Shown here one piece after another: positions 25,457-34,757 of a DNA stretch of 64,000 bases. Each line of letters starts with the position of its first letter. Positions within the stretch are counted from its first letter, which is position 1. The translations under genes were made by a program, and so were the position numbers. Location: contig SUWW01000016.1 in NCBI GenBank assembly GCA_015061285.1, positions 34,523-98,522 on the forward strand. The letters run 5' to 3'. The notes under the pieces were generated by a model that saw nothing but the letters and a program-made list of their open reading frames with translations, was not told where the DNA came from and searched no databases. This DNA comes from Bacteroidales bacterium (GTDB lineage: Bacteria > Bacteroidota > Bacteroidia > Bacteroidales > Marinilabiliaceae).

Positions 25457-26179
25457 TTATTTGTTGAAGCCCGATTCTATTGCGTTGCGAGTAGCTTCTA
25501 CAAGTTCTGCGTGGCGTTCTGCATAACTCTTAACATCAATAGGTTTATGAATTACGAGTCGAACCTTGCCTGGCATGAGAGTCGAAATCGATGGACCCAT
25601 GATGTTGCGCGTGCCATCGATAGTCACAGGTATTATAGGCAAATCGAGGCTTTCGGCCATTTTGAATGCACCACTCTTGAATGGCAATAGTTTGCCAGAG
25701 CGACTGCGCGTGCCTTCTGGGAATATCACCACCGACGTGCCACCAGTGAGTATCTCCTTCGCCTTCTGTATGCTGCGATATGATGCGCGTGCCGACGAAC
25801 GATCGATGAATATGTGGTTCATTTTCTCGCATGCTTTGCCCAACACTGGCGCATGGCGTAGCTCCTCTTTCATTATCCATTTGAAATAGGCTGGTAAACA
25901 GCCATATATCAATATTATGTCGAATGCACTTTGATGGTTGGCCGCAAATATGTACGATTCGCCTTTGGCTATGTTCTCTTTGCCTATTACTTCCACTCGC
26001 ATTGGCACTATGAACCGCAATATGTTAGCCCACATTTCGCCTATTTTACCATCTATTTTGGTGCGAAATGGTGCTGTTATAAGTATTAATAGTGTACACA
26101 ATACTGTCTCGATGCCGAATAATGGTATAACTATTATCCATTTATATGGCTGATAAAACCAATATGCTAAATTCTTCAT
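25457..26179 (-). CDS. plsC: 1-acyl-sn-glycerol-3-phosphate acyltransferase (PlsC family)
   Basis: 240 residues with an N-terminal membrane helix (about 12-35). The acyltransferase motif NHQSAFD (HX4D) lies near residue 80, and 'VVIFPEGTRSRSGKLLPFKSG' gives the glycerol-phosphate-binding block. The enzyme adds the second acyl chain to lysophosphatidic acid to make phosphatidic acid at the inner membrane. The gene begins 2 bp from the stop of the GH25 gene. This places it at the end of an envelope operon with the porin. A role on another lysolipid cannot be excluded. Confidence 0.9.
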   Translation of the reverse strand: MKNLAYWFYQPYKWIIVIPLFGIETVLCTLLILITAPFRTKIDGKIGEMWANILRFIVPMRVEVIGKENIAKGESYIFAANHQSAFDIILIYGCLPAYFKWIMKEELRHAPVLGKACEKMNHIFIDRSSARASYRSIQKAKEILTGGTSVVIFPEGTRSRSGKLLPFKSGAFKMAESLDLPIIPVTIDGTRNIMGPSISTLMPGKVRLVIHKPIDVKSYAERHAELVEATRNAIESGFNK

Positions 26180-26181
26180 TA

Positions 26182-27060
26182 TTAATAGTTAAGAATGAAT
26201 TTATTGAAATCTTTTCGTTCTCGTCTGAAGACATCAATGTCTACATATTCACTGATGCCGTCAACGTAGCCTTTATCTGTGAATTGCCAAAAATCGCAAC
26301 TTACCGCTGGCTCATCTACCGCATAATGTCCAATCCAAAAATTGTATGGTTCAAAATCTTTGGTATTCAGATACTTATTACGGAACGAAGCCGATGTATA
26401 TATGAGCGGCTTGCATTTGTAATGTTTCTCTACTATGCGAAGCCATTCGAGCACCATGGTTTGCAACTCCTCCACGCTGAGTTTGCCAATATTTTCTATG
26501 TCTAATATTGGCGCAATGTCGCCCTTTCTCAATCCAGAATGCTTCAAAAAGTTGTTTGCTTGATCGCTTGCATTGCTTGTGAGCGAGAAAAAATGGTATG
26601 CTCCGTATTTTATGCCAGCTTGTCGAATTGCTTTTTGATTTATTTCCAACTTCTTATCGGTTATTGTCGCACCTTCAGTAGCTTTTACTATAGCAAATTC
26701 TACTTTCTTGTGTCCACTCGACTTGTCGCGCTCAATTCGGCGTGTCAATATGTTGTAGTTTATACCAACCATATCCCACTGAATATCTTTCTGATATGCC
26801 GAAACGTCTATTCCGTAAATTTCACTCTCAGGAAGTTTGGGGTTGTAGAATATGTAGTCGATATATCGAGCAATCATTGGATAGTGTCTGCTACTAAGCA
26901 AAACTGTTGTGGTGAGCAAAGCCGCAACAAGTGCAATTATCACCACACAGATTACAAGCTTTTTCTTTTTGCGCGTAAAAAGCTTTGCCGACGAATGTTT
27001 TGAGAGCTTTTTTCGTCGGCTTTTGGTGGTGAGTAATATTTTGTTAGGCTTTGAGGTCAT
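26182..27060 (-). CDS. GH25 family muramidase, membrane-anchored
   Basis: About 292 residues from the ATG at 27060, which overlaps the porin stop by one base (TGATG). An upstream ATG at 27078 would add six residues. A Lys/Arg-rich cytoplasmic head is followed by a membrane helix ('LVICVVIIALVAALLTTTVLL'), so the enzyme is held in the inner membrane facing the periplasm. The GH25 barrel starts with 'YGIDVSAYQKDIQWD' (first catalytic Asp). It goes on with 'FAIVKATEGAT', 'YGAYHFFS', 'ILDIEN' (Asp and Glu of the active site) and 'FWQFTDKG'. The family cuts the MurNAc-GlcNAc bond of peptidoglycan. Confidence 0.85.
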   Translation of the reverse strand: MTSKPNKILLTTKSRRKKLSKHSSAKLFTRKKKKLVICVVIIALVAALLTTTVLLSSRHYPMIARYIDYIFYNPKLPESEIYGIDVSAYQKDIQWDMVGINYNILTRRIERDKSSGHKKVEFAIVKATEGATITDKKLEINQKAIRQAGIKYGAYHFFSLTSNASDQANNFLKHSGLRKGDIAPILDIENIGKLSVEELQTMVLEWLRIVEKHYKCKPLIYTSASFRNKYLNTKDFEPYNFWIGHYAVDEPAVSCDFWQFTDKGYVDGISEYVDIDVFRRERKDFNKFILNY

Positions 27061-29072
27061 CAATCGTAGAAATTCCAAGATATACCAAACTTTATTGTGG
27101 CTGGATTGGCAGGGTAGTTTATGGTATTGAAATAGTCACGACTGCCCCAATGGTAGTTTACGTGCTCATATTTCAAATATCCTCTACAGCGCTTCAGTTG
27201 AATATTTATGAACGGATCAAAGTATCCATAATCGCCAACTTTGCGTGTCTTTTGCGTATGAAATTGCATGATTCCTGGCGTGTACGATGGAGCGTAGTAT
27301 TTCGTGTTATATCTTACGTCGAACCCCAATTGGAATGTTAGCACGCCAAACAACAATCGTTCGTAGAAACTTGTGCTATATAGGGCAAACGAAGGTAGCG
27401 CAAGTATTTCATCATCCGATGTCGATTGCACTGCCAAGCGAGTGATGTTGTTGAATCCAATTATTTCTGAATGTTTATATAAATATGCTCCAAATACTTG
27501 AAGCACACCATCTTTTTGCGTTGGAAGACTTTTCTCGTTGAAGTATATGCGATTGTTGATTGTTGCGCCAAACACACGAGCTTCCATTTTTATGTTCGGT
27601 ATGCGTATGCCGCCGCTATAGTCGAGCGATTTGGTGCGATTTAAGCTTTGATTCCATCGATAATTATTGGAGCAATACTTTTCTTCGTATAGCTCGGGTG
27701 ATGTCATTCTCAAGCTTGCATCTGCAAATATTTCGGTCTTAATCTTGCCAAGCGGAAACGCCGAACTGATGTGTCCATTCAGTTCGAAGTCGCCTGTGCG
27801 ATACCCTAAGAGATACAGTTTGGCACCTGCATTCCATCGGATAGCTTCGCCAATGTTTTTGAATATTTGAGCACCTACGTATGTAGTAATTCTGTTCTCT
27901 TTGTTGCGATTCTTTTTGAGCTCATAGGCTTCTGTCTCTGCGTTGTATACAGTGTCCGATTCGGCTCCCCAGCGATATTGACGTATCTCGTTGCATAAAT
28001 ATGCTCTTAATCCAAATTTCAGCAAGCTGTTGAACTCTTCGTTCATTTTCAATTGAAACATATTGCTTACGAGCAGATACTTTTCCGAATCGTATGTCTC
28101 GTTAGGGTCGCGTAATATGTATGGAAATAGCTCTTCGAAGTTGTCGAGAGAATAATAGTCGGTGAGGTTGAGTACCTTGAATTCGTGGTGACTCTTGTCG
28201 ATATGCAATGTGTGGAATGCCGTTGCCACAGGCACTTCATAATCAACGCTATCCGAACTTTCGCGCTCTACATATCCGAGGTTCAATCGATGTGCATAGT
28301 GCAATTGATATATGCTGCGGTTGTTGTACATATCCATAAATTGCACAGGCAAGTCATCGGCTTTGTCGTAGTCGAACGAGTCGGGATAGAGTATGTAGTT
28401 GTCGTCCAATATGCCACCATTCTCTCGTATCTCGTGACGCGAATATTGCAGAGTGAGATTGTGAGAATAGTAGTCGCCATCGTACGAACTCCACAATCTG
28501 AATAAAGTGTGGTCGGCTCGTTGTGCTTGGTAGCGTCCTATCGATGTACTTAGTCCGAACTTCATACCTATGTTCCAATCGGGAGTAACGTTTTGCGTAA
28601 ATATTACGTGTACATACTCCTCTGAGCGGCGCTTTGGGTATCCCATCTGATAGGTCAGATTGGTATATGGCGTCTTGGTGTCGTAGAATATGAAGTCGTT
28701 GGGGTATTCTATGAATTCAGCAAGAGAGTTGTAGAATATGTTGCCATCGTTTTTTTTGATGGTAGGGTAGAATGCCGATACCGAAGGTGAACCAAGATTG
28801 CCCAGAGTAGTGTTGGCTACGTTGCGAAGCCAAATGCGGTTGTTTATCTGGTGCAAATTGGTGAGCGTGTCCACTGCTATGGTGTCGGCAAGGGTGTAGT
28901 CGTCCACCATACGCCAAACACGTATGTTTGGTTTTATGAAACTCTTTTGGCTTTCTTTATTGCTATTCTTGTTGTTTAACCTCGAATTGCCACCATTGGG
29001 CTGTTGTGCAAAAGCCGAACTGCATATTACGAGGGTTGCCAGTAATATGTATATAGAAAAAAAGTGTTTCAC
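27060..29072 (-). CDS. Putative outer-membrane porin (Porin_10-like)
   Basis: 670 residues with a Sec signal ending near 'SSAFAQ'. Residues about 25-70 are a disordered Asn/Ser-rich linker, then a long run of alternating hydrophobic strands rich in Tyr and Phe, closing with 'KFGISWNFYD'. The opening block 'IRVWRMVDDYTLADTIAVDTL' and 'LGNLGSPSVSAFYPT' are typical of the Bacteroidota 'putative porin' family. No plug domain is present, so it is not a TonB receptor. It probably forms a passive channel. It lies 9 bp after the ACT-domain gene and overlaps the GH25 gene. Confidence 0.75.
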   Translation of the reverse strand: MKHFFSIYILLATLVICSSAFAQQPNGGNSRLNNKNSNKESQKSFIKPNIRVWRMVDDYTLADTIAVDTLTNLHQINNRIWLRNVANTTLGNLGSPSVSAFYPTIKKNDGNIFYNSLAEFIEYPNDFIFYDTKTPYTNLTYQMGYPKRRSEEYVHVIFTQNVTPDWNIGMKFGLSTSIGRYQAQRADHTLFRLWSSYDGDYYSHNLTLQYSRHEIRENGGILDDNYILYPDSFDYDKADDLPVQFMDMYNNRSIYQLHYAHRLNLGYVERESSDSVDYEVPVATAFHTLHIDKSHHEFKVLNLTDYYSLDNFEELFPYILRDPNETYDSEKYLLVSNMFQLKMNEEFNSLLKFGLRAYLCNEIRQYRWGAESDTVYNAETEAYELKKNRNKENRITTYVGAQIFKNIGEAIRWNAGAKLYLLGYRTGDFELNGHISSAFPLGKIKTEIFADASLRMTSPELYEEKYCSNNYRWNQSLNRTKSLDYSGGIRIPNIKMEARVFGATINNRIYFNEKSLPTQKDGVLQVFGAYLYKHSEIIGFNNITRLAVQSTSDDEILALPSFALYSTSFYERLLFGVLTFQLGFDVRYNTKYYAPSYTPGIMQFHTQKTRKVGDYGYFDPFINIQLKRCRGYLKYEHVNYHWGSRDYFNTINYPANPATIKFGISWNFYD

Positions 29073-29081
29073 TGCCTACGC

Positions 29082-29741
29082 CTATTGTGTCTTGAGTCGC
29101 TTGAGTATCGAGAATGCGCGGTCGACATCTTCATCGGCCACTATAAGAGAAAATTCGTTAGTCGTCGATACAACCTCTTTCACGTTGATGCCTTCCCAAG
29201 CTATAAGTTTCAATATCTGATAATAGAATCCTACTGCTTGTACGTTACCTGCTGGCAATTTTAGTGTTATTGCTGACAAATTGGCATTGCGAAATGTACA
29301 CACCTCGTGCGCAAAATGCTTCTCCACAAGCGGGCTAACATCTGAATCGACTACGAGGTTCGATTCAAATACTCCACGTACCATTGTGTAAAATGCATCT
29401 GCATGCGAACTTATGTCGCTTATGAGTTGTATGTGGCATTTCATTATGGTGCTACTATTGCGGAAAGTGTAGTCCGTCAAATTGGAGCGAACAATGATGT
29501 CACCTAAATTGTTCATCATTCCATTGAACAAAGGCGAAGCAAGTTCACTTGTGTCGGGCACCATGCGCTTGAGTGCCATCACTATAGCACCTTGTTTTAC
29601 ATCGCGTCCTGTGAGGCGCGCTACATCTGGCAAAATAGATCTTGCCAACGATGAAATGTTTAGCAATCCTTCGCTCAACGATTCTATCACGAAGGGCTTT
29701 ACCTTAATAATCTTTTCTACTGCTTGACTGATTGTCAACAT
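29082..29741 (-). CDS. ACT-domain protein (aspartate-kinase regulatory-like)
   Basis: About 219 residues from the ATG at 29741; the ATG at 29774 lies inside the -7 box of the promoter and is rejected. The first 75 residues are a helical part ('LLNISSLARSILPDV...GAIVMALKRM'), and the remainder looks like tandem ACT domains: 'SSTIMKCHIQLIS...' and 'NLSAITLKLPAGNVQAVGFYYQILKLIAWEGINVKEVVSTTNEFSLIVADEDVDRAFSILKRL' split over about 155-218. ACT folds bind amino acids to control enzymes or regulators. No kinase domain is attached. The gene heads the porin-GH25-plsC operon, so it may sense an amino acid for that operon or be a mere neighbour. Confidence 0.6.
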   Translation of the reverse strand: MLTISQAVEKIIKVKPFVIESLSEGLLNISSLARSILPDVARLTGRDVKQGAIVMALKRMVPDTSELASPLFNGMMNNLGDIIVRSNLTDYTFRNSSTIMKCHIQLISDISSHADAFYTMVRGVFESNLVVDSDVSPLVEKHFAHEVCTFRNANLSAITLKLPAGNVQAVGFYYQILKLIAWEGINVKEVVSTTNEFSLIVADEDVDRAFSILKRLKTQ

Positions 29742-29771
29742 TGATATTGTCGCTATTGATAAAAGCGGCAG

Positions 29772-29779
29772 CAAAAATA
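29772..29779 (-). promoter_or_regulatory. -7 box of the ACT-porin-GH25-plsC operon
   Basis: Minus-strand TATTTTTG fits TAnnTTTG, with an expected start near 29765, 24 bp before the ATG at 29741. Confidence 0.55.
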
Positions 29780-29787
29780 CTACTTAT

Positions 29788-29803
29788 TGTTAATTTCTTA
29801 ACA
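29788..29803. promoter_or_regulatory. Possible operator TGTTAA-N4-TTAACA
   Basis: A perfect six-base inverted repeat spaced by four bases sits just upstream of the -7 box of the ACT-porin operon. It is where a repressor or activator could bind. Its AT-rich content makes chance occurrence possible. Confidence 0.3.
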
Positions 29804-29994
29804 TTGCAACTATGAAATGATGTAAAATTTTGTGTTTTATGCTGAGTTTCTGAGATTTTGTTCAGTGTTTTTTTTTGTGGTTGCTATTTTGGAGTGTTGG
29901 GTTCATTGCTTCGTTTATGGGCGGATACGTATGGAGTTGCATACAGAAATGCATATCTGTTTCGTTCCTGTCCGTATGAATTTACTTTATAAAA
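29804..29994. other. Non-coding stretch before tRNA-Met
   Basis: I see no gene here. A plus-strand frame over this region runs into the tRNA and is treated as spurious. GATACGTAT and nearby CATAC/GTATG copies could form weak hairpins. Confidence 0.4.
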
Positions 29995-30034
29995 ACAAAA
30001 ACGACCGACAATCGTTTGATTATCAGTCGTTTTT
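29995..30034. terminator. Terminator after tRNA-Met
   Basis: AAAAACGAC (29997-30005) pairs with GTCGTTTTT (30026-30034). On the minus strand the stem ends in a T run directly after the tRNA 3' end. The symmetry would also stop plus-strand transcripts. Confidence 0.75.
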
Positions 30035-30036
30035 AG

Positions 30037-30110
30037 TACCGAGACCCGGGATTGAACCGGGGACCTCATGATTATGAATCATGCGCTCTAACCAGCTGAG
30101 CTATCTCGGC
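30037..30110 (-). tRNA. tRNA-Met (anticodon CAT)
   Basis: 74-nt cloverleaf on the minus strand: acceptor GCCGAGA with TCTCGGT, D stem GCTC/GAGC, anticodon stem CATGA/TCATG with loop TTCATAA (anticodon CAT), T stem CCCGG/CCGGG with loop TTCAATC, discriminator A. CCA is not encoded. The CAT anticodon could also be an Ile-2 tRNA after modification. G1-T72 would be a wobble, so it is not the initiator type, which usually has a 1-72 mismatch. Confidence 0.9.
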
Positions 30111-30285
30111 ATTCCGCCGTTTTCTTTGGGGTTGTCCCCTCTGTTTTTGCGAGTGCAAATGTAGATGGTTTATTTGTCTCTCGCAATAGTAAACGAAAAA
30201 TTAATTAGAAAATATTTTGTGTGTTGGTGTCGAAATGACACTTATAAACCATATTTTAGCGGTCGAAAATAACCCTATATCTATA

Positions 30286-31026
30286 ATGATCAGAAAATTA
30301 AACGATGCTCTATCGGTCGATTGTGTTATCCTTGGCTTCGATGGCAAGGATTTGAATGTGTTGCTCATAGATCGTCGTTTCTATAATGGTGATACGCTAT
30401 TGTGGGCCGATAAGTCGCTTACTGGTAACCATATCTACGAAGATGAAGATATAGATGTGGCTGCAAGTCGCATACTTATCGATTGGATAGGTATAAATAA
30501 TATATACCTCGAGCAATTCCACACTTTTGGCGCTCCCGATCGTGTGAATAGGCCTAATGATAGGCAGTGGATTGCTGCTTCGGGTCGAAATCCTGATATA
30601 CGTATCATTTCTGTTGGCTATGTGGCTTTGTTGCCCACTATGCAACTTGATAGCAACTTGCAACTACACGAGAATGTGCGTTGGTATAATATCGATTTGG
30701 CTACCAATCTTGCTTTCGACCACGATCTCATTCTCGATACTGCATTGAAATATGTACGTCACAAGATAGAGCTCGACCCTTCGGCTGGTTTTGCTCTCTT
30801 GCCCGAGAAATTTACGTTGACGCAGCTTCAGAATATGTACGAATCGGTGTTTAAGCGTAGTTATGATAAACGAAACTTTCGTCGCAAAGCCATGAAAGTT
30901 GGCTATATAGAGGCTCTTGACGAATGGCAAGAGGGACGCACTAATAAGCCCGCTCAACTCTATCAGTTCAATCAAGATAAATACGACATGTTGCAAAAAA
31001 ATGGCAGATTGTCGAGTATTTTTTAG
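30286..31026 (+). CDS. NUDIX-domain transcriptional regulator (AraR/NrtR-like)
   Basis: About 246 residues from the ATG at 30286; an ATG at 30235 would add 17 residues that do not look like the family. The N-terminal part 'LSVDCVILGFDGKDLNVLLIDRRFYNGDTLLWADKSLTGNHIYEDEDIDVAASRIL' (read in pieces, about 8-64) is a degenerate NUDIX fold. The C-terminal part 'FTLTQLQNMYESVFKRSYDKRNFRRKAM' (about 195-222) is the winged-helix DNA-binding domain. Bacteroidota homologues respond to sugars such as arabinose, and the true NUDIX Glu cluster is absent, fitting a sensor rather than a hydrolase. It precedes the cellobiose phosphorylase gene by 46 bp, so control of that gene is likely but is inference. Confidence 0.8.
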   Translation: MIRKLNDALSVDCVILGFDGKDLNVLLIDRRFYNGDTLLWADKSLTGNHIYEDEDIDVAASRILIDWIGINNIYLEQFHTFGAPDRVNRPNDRQWIAASGRNPDIRIISVGYVALLPTMQLDSNLQLHENVRWYNIDLATNLAFDHDLILDTALKYVRHKIELDPSAGFALLPEKFTLTQLQNMYESVFKRSYDKRNFRRKAMKVGYIEALDEWQEGRTNKPAQLYQFNQDKYDMLQKNGRLSSIF

Positions 31027-31072
31027 ATGTTGTAAATAGTTGATATATAACAGAATAAATCTTCACAAAGTA

Positions 31073-33550
31073 ATGGAGAAAAAACAGTACGGACATTTCG
31101 ATGACGTTAATCGCGAGTATGTCATCACCAATCCCGCTACACCATGGCCATGGATAAACTATCTCGGCAATGAGGATTTCTTTTCGCTCATTTCCAACAC
31201 AGCTGGCGGCTACTCTTTCTACAAAGATGCTAAGTTTCGCCGCTTGACGCGCTATAGATATAATAATATACCTATGGATAATGGTGGTCGCTACTTTTAT
31301 ATTAAGGATGGCGATGAGATCTGGAATCCTGGTTGGAAACCTTGCAAAGCTAAAGTAGATAGCTACGAATGCCGCCATGGTATGAGCTATACGCGCATAA
31401 GTAGTATAAAAAATGGAGTAGAGGCAAGTGTACTTTTCTTTGTGCCACTGCACACTTGGGCCGAAGTTCAAAAAGTTACTTTGCGAAATATGAGCGATGC
31501 ACCTAAATCGTTGAAACTCTTCTCGTTCGCTGAGTGGTGTTTGTGGAATGCTGCTACCGATATGGAGAATTTTCAACGTAATTTCTCAACAGGAGAAATC
31601 GAGGTCGATGGGTCGACTATTTATCACAAGACTGAATATAAGGAGCGTCGCAATCATTATGCTTTTTATGGTGTCAATGTACCTATTCAAGGCTTTGATA
31701 CCGATCGCGAGAGTTTTGTAGGCCTGTATAATGAACTGTCTGAACCACAGTGCGTTATTGCAGGCAAACCATCCAATAGTGTTGCGCATGGTTGGAGTCC
31801 AATAGCTTCGCATTATATTGAAGTTGAACTGAAGCCAGGAGAGTCGAAAGACTTAGTTTTTGTGCTTGGATACGTAGAAATGCCTCAAGAAGAGAAATTT
31901 GCAACTGTGGCCGAAAAAGGACTTATTCGTTCTACTGAGGCGAGCCCTATTATTAATAAGGTGAAAGCTAAGCAGATACTTGCAAAATTCGACACCACTG
32001 CTAAAGTAGATGCTGCATTTGCCGAACTCAAGGCCTATTGGGATAATCTCTTGAGCATTTATAGCGTGCATTCTCCTGAAGAGAAGCTCGACCGTATGGT
32101 AAATATTTGGAATCAATATCAATGTATGGTTACGTTCAATATGTCGCGTTCGGCTTCGTTTTTCGAAAGCGGTATTGGACGTGGAATGGGTTTCCGTGAT
32201 TCTAATCAAGATCTTGTTGGATTTGTACATCAAATTCCAGAGCGTGCCCGCGAGCGCATCATAGATATAGCTTCAACGCAGTTTCCCGATGGCGGTTGCT
32301 ATCACCAATATCAACCACTAACTAAGCGTGGCAATAACGACATAGGCGGTGGCTTCAACGATGACCCTTGTTGGCTGATTTTCGGTACAATAGCATACAT
32401 AAAAGAGACGGGCGATTTCAGCATTCTTGATGAACCTGTTCCATTCGATAATGTGGAAGGCAGCGAGGTCTCGCTCTTTGAACATTTGAAAGTGTCATTC
32501 AACCACGTTGTTGAAAATCTTGGTCCGCACATGTTGCCACTCATTGGTCGCGCCGATTGGAACGACTGCCTCAACTTGAATTGCTTCTCGTGGGACCCTA
32601 ATGAATCGTTCCAAACGACAGAAAACAAAACAGAAGGCTCCAAAGCAGAGTCGCTCATGATAGCTGGTTTGTTTGTTGTTACTGGGCGCGACTATGTAGA
32701 ACTATGTCGCCAAATTGGTAAAAACGATGAAGCTAATCGAGCAGAAAAGTTTGTTGACGATATGGTCGAAGCCGTGAAGAAACACGGTTGGGACGGCGAA
32801 TGGTATCTCCGTGCTTATGATTATTACGGTCGTAAGGTAGGTTCAAAAGAGAATGAAGAGGGACAGATATTTATCGAGAGTCAAGGTTGGTGTACTATGG
32901 CTGGTATAGGTATGGAAGAAGGCATGGTGCGCAAAGCTCTCGATAGTGTAAAAGAACGCCTCGATTGCGAACATGGTATAGTGCTTAACAATCCAGCGTT
33001 TACTAAATATGTAGTTGATTATGGCGAAATATCCTCATATCCTGCTGGTTATAAAGAGAATGCAGGTATATTCTGCCACAACAATCCGTGGGTGATTATT
33101 GGTGAAACGGTGCTTGGACGTGGCAATTATGCATGGGATTATTATCGCAAAATTTGTCCATCGTATACCGAAGAGCATTCGGCACTCCACAAAGTAGAGC
33201 CATACGTTAATTGTCAAATGGTGGCAGGCAAAGATGCAGCTGTGCCTGGCGAAGGCAAAAATTCGTGGCTAACTGGCACCGCGGCTTGGATGTGGTACAC
33301 TATAAGTCAGTATATACTTGGTGTTAAACCTACGTATGATGGCTTGATTATCGATCCTTGTATACCAGCAGAGTGGAAACATTTTGAAGTAAAACGCCGA
33401 TTCCGTGGCGCAATCTATAATATAATAGTTAGTAATGTTAGTGGCGCGCAAAAGGGCGTCAAGTCGATTATGTTTGACGGAAAACCCGTTGATGGCAATT
33501 TCGTTCCGGCTTGTAAGTCGGGAGAACATGAAGTGGTTGTTTCAATGTAA
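31073..33550 (+). CDS. Cellobiose phosphorylase (GH94)
   Basis: 825 residues from the ATG at 31073, before '[19 protein letters not shown]'; the earlier ATG at 31040 lies right after the upstream stop and adds eleven non-family residues. GH94 enzymes split cellobiose with phosphate into glucose 1-phosphate and glucose, in the cytoplasm. '[19 protein letters not shown]', '[14 protein letters not shown]' and '[18 protein letters not shown]' are family blocks, and '[10 protein letters not shown]' near residue 500 holds the catalytic Asp seen in cellobiose phosphorylases. The length equals the family norm. The substrate could be another beta-1,4-linked disaccharide, but the motif favours cellobiose. 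It lies in a two-gene unit with the NUDIX regulator. Confidence 0.88.
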   Translation: MEKKQYGHFDDVNREYVITNPATPWPWINYLGNEDFFSLISNTAGGYSFYKDAKFRRLTRYRYNNIPMDNGGRYFYIKDGDEIWNPGWKPCKAKVDSYECRHGMSYTRISSIKNGVEASVLFFVPLHTWAEVQKVTLRNMSDAPKSLKLFSFAEWCLWNAATDMENFQRNFSTGEIEVDGSTIYHKTEYKERRNHYAFYGVNVPIQGFDTDRESFVGLYNELSEPQCVIAGKPSNSVAHGWSPIASHYIEVELKPGESKDLVFVLGYVEMPQEEKFATVAEKGLIRSTEASPIINKVKAKQILAKFDTTAKVDAAFAELKAYWDNLLSIYSVHSPEEKLDRMVNIWNQYQCMVTFNMSRSASFFESGIGRGMGFRDSNQDLVGFVHQIPERARERIIDIASTQFPDGGCYHQYQPLTKRGNNDIGGGFNDDPCWLIFGTIAYIKETGDFSILDEPVPFDNVEGSEVSLFEHLKVSFNHVVENLGPHMLPLIGRADWNDCLNLNCFSWDPNESFQTTENKTEGSKAESLMIAGLFVVTGRDYVELCRQIGKNDEANRAEKFVDDMVEAVKKHGWDGEWYLRAYDYYGRKVGSKENEEGQIFIESQGWCTMAGIGMEEGMVRKALDSVKERLDCEHGIVLNNPAFTKYVVDYGEISSYPAGYKENAGIFCHNNPWVIIGETVLGRGNYAWDYYRKICPSYTEEHSALHKVEPYVNCQMVAGKDAAVPGEGKNSWLTGTAAWMWYTISQYILGVKPTYDGLIIDPCIPAEWKHFEVKRRFRGAIYNIIVSNVSGAQKGVKSIMFDGKPVDGNFVPACKSGEHEVVVSM

Positions 33551-33576
33551 TGAAAAAAAGGAAACAAAAGGTAGAG

Positions 33577-33609
33577 GCCGCGTCTCGTGAGGAGATGCGG
33601 TTTTTTTTT
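33577..33609 (+). terminator. Terminator of the cellobiose phosphorylase unit
   Basis: CCGCGTCTC (33578-33586) pairs with GAGATGCGG (33592-33600), loop about GTGAG, followed by nine T residues. Confidence 0.9.
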
Positions 33610-33643
33610 GCGTGTATATGTAAATAGATGTTGTGCGATAGTA

Positions 33644-33679
33644 ATAAAAAAGGTTGGCTTCGATGCCGAAACCAACCTT
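33644..33679 (-). terminator. Terminator of the pyrE-apbE run
   Basis: On the minus strand AAGGTTGG pairs with CCAACCTT, extended by TTCG/CGAA around a GCAT loop. A run of T residues follows. It lies 22 bp past the apbE stop. Confidence 0.85.
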
Positions 33680-33700
33680 CGTATTTGTTACAGAATAAAA

Positions 33701-34726
33701 CTATTCTATTATCAATTTTTTGAAGCCCTCGGTCATCTCTTCGTGGAGCTTTTTGTCGGGAGTTTCGTATATGATATATACTTCGATATCCTTCATATCT
33801 CTCACGAGTTCCATGCCTTTTTTCGCCCCCATAACCATAATCGATGTTGAAAGAGCATCGGTGGTGATGGTGTTAGGTCCAATAACTGTAGCACTAAGCA
33901 TTCCATGCTCTATTGGGCGACCTGTGCGAGGGTCGATAGTGTGAGCTACGCGTCGACCATCTTGTGTATAGTAGAACTGACGATAGCTCCCCGATGTCGA
34001 CACAGCGCAATCTGTTAGCGCCAATTTATATTGCAATTGGCGGTTTGCTAAGTTTGTCGAGTTGTTGTCGACTGGTTTGTCTATGCCTATGCGCCACTGC
34101 TTGCCATCGCGATTGAGACCCTTCATGTGTATTTCGCCGCCAATTTCAACAAGGTAGTCGGTGACACCAAGTTTTTCGAGTGTAGCAGCAGCTACGTCAA
34201 TGCCGAAACCTTCTGCCAATGCGCATGCTTCAAGACGAACTCGCTCATCGCTACGCAGAAGTTGGTTGTTGTCGGTAAGTTGAATCTTATCCATACCAAC
34301 AAATTGCAACACGCTATCCACTTGTGACATAATGTTGGCATATTCTTCGTTACTGATAGTGTCGGGATGTGAAGAGTCGAATTTCCAAATGTGGCAAAGA
34401 GGCTCCACAGTGATGTCGAAAGCACCATCTGTAAGTTTGTATATCTCAAGGGCTTTGTTGTATACAATGCGGAAATATTCGTCGGTGGCAGTGCTTGTGC
34501 CATCGTTTATTTTGCTTATGGTGGATAGAGGATTGTATGACGAGAGCGACTCGCTATAGAGGGAAAGTTGTGCAAGTATTGAGTCTTCAAGGTCGACGCT
34601 CGATTTGTATATAAAATTATACGAAGTGCCAAACACCAAACCTACGTTGCGTCTGTACTCCTCCTTTTGGCATGCCGAGAGTGCCAATATTGCTATTGTA
34701 ATTAATAAAAGACTAATGCGCTTCAT
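33701..34726 (-). CDS. apbE: FAD:protein FMN transferase (ApbE), lipoprotein
   Basis: 341 residues. 'LITIAILALSAC' ends in a lipobox Cys at residue 19. ApbE moves FMN from FAD onto Ser/Thr of membrane redox proteins such as NQR or RNF subunits on the periplasmic side. 'YNPLSTISKIND', 'VEPLCHIWKF', 'LAEGFGIDVAAATL' and 'YLVEIGGEIHMKG' are family motifs. 'HTIDPRTGRPIEHGMLSATVIG' carries the His-Asp metal site. 'TTDALSTSIMVMGAKKGMEL' supplies the acidic catalytic residue. The gene ends the run pyrE - SRPBCC protein - apbE. No NQR or RNF genes are nearby. Confidence 0.9.
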   Translation of the reverse strand: MKRISLLLITIAILALSACQKEEYRRNVGLVFGTSYNFIYKSSVDLEDSILAQLSLYSESLSSYNPLSTISKINDGTSTATDEYFRIVYNKALEIYKLTDGAFDITVEPLCHIWKFDSSHPDTISNEEYANIMSQVDSVLQFVGMDKIQLTDNNQLLRSDERVRLEACALAEGFGIDVAAATLEKLGVTDYLVEIGGEIHMKGLNRDGKQWRIGIDKPVDNNSTNLANRQLQYKLALTDCAVSTSGSYRQFYYTQDGRRVAHTIDPRTGRPIEHGMLSATVIGPNTITTDALSTSIMVMGAKKGMELVRDMKDIEVYIIYETPDKKLHEEMTEGFKKLIIE

Positions 34727-34757
34727 TTACGATAATTATTATGTGTTCACTATCCTT

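Noticed and set aside
26182..27060. GH25 lysozyme as a prophage remnant
   Set aside because: It is in a tight envelope operon with a membrane anchor, and no phage gene is nearby.
29832..30071. Plus-strand reading frame of 79 codons ending in a PGIEPGTS-like peptide
   Set aside because: It runs antisense through the tRNA-Met gene; this peptide is a well-known artefact of tRNA genes.
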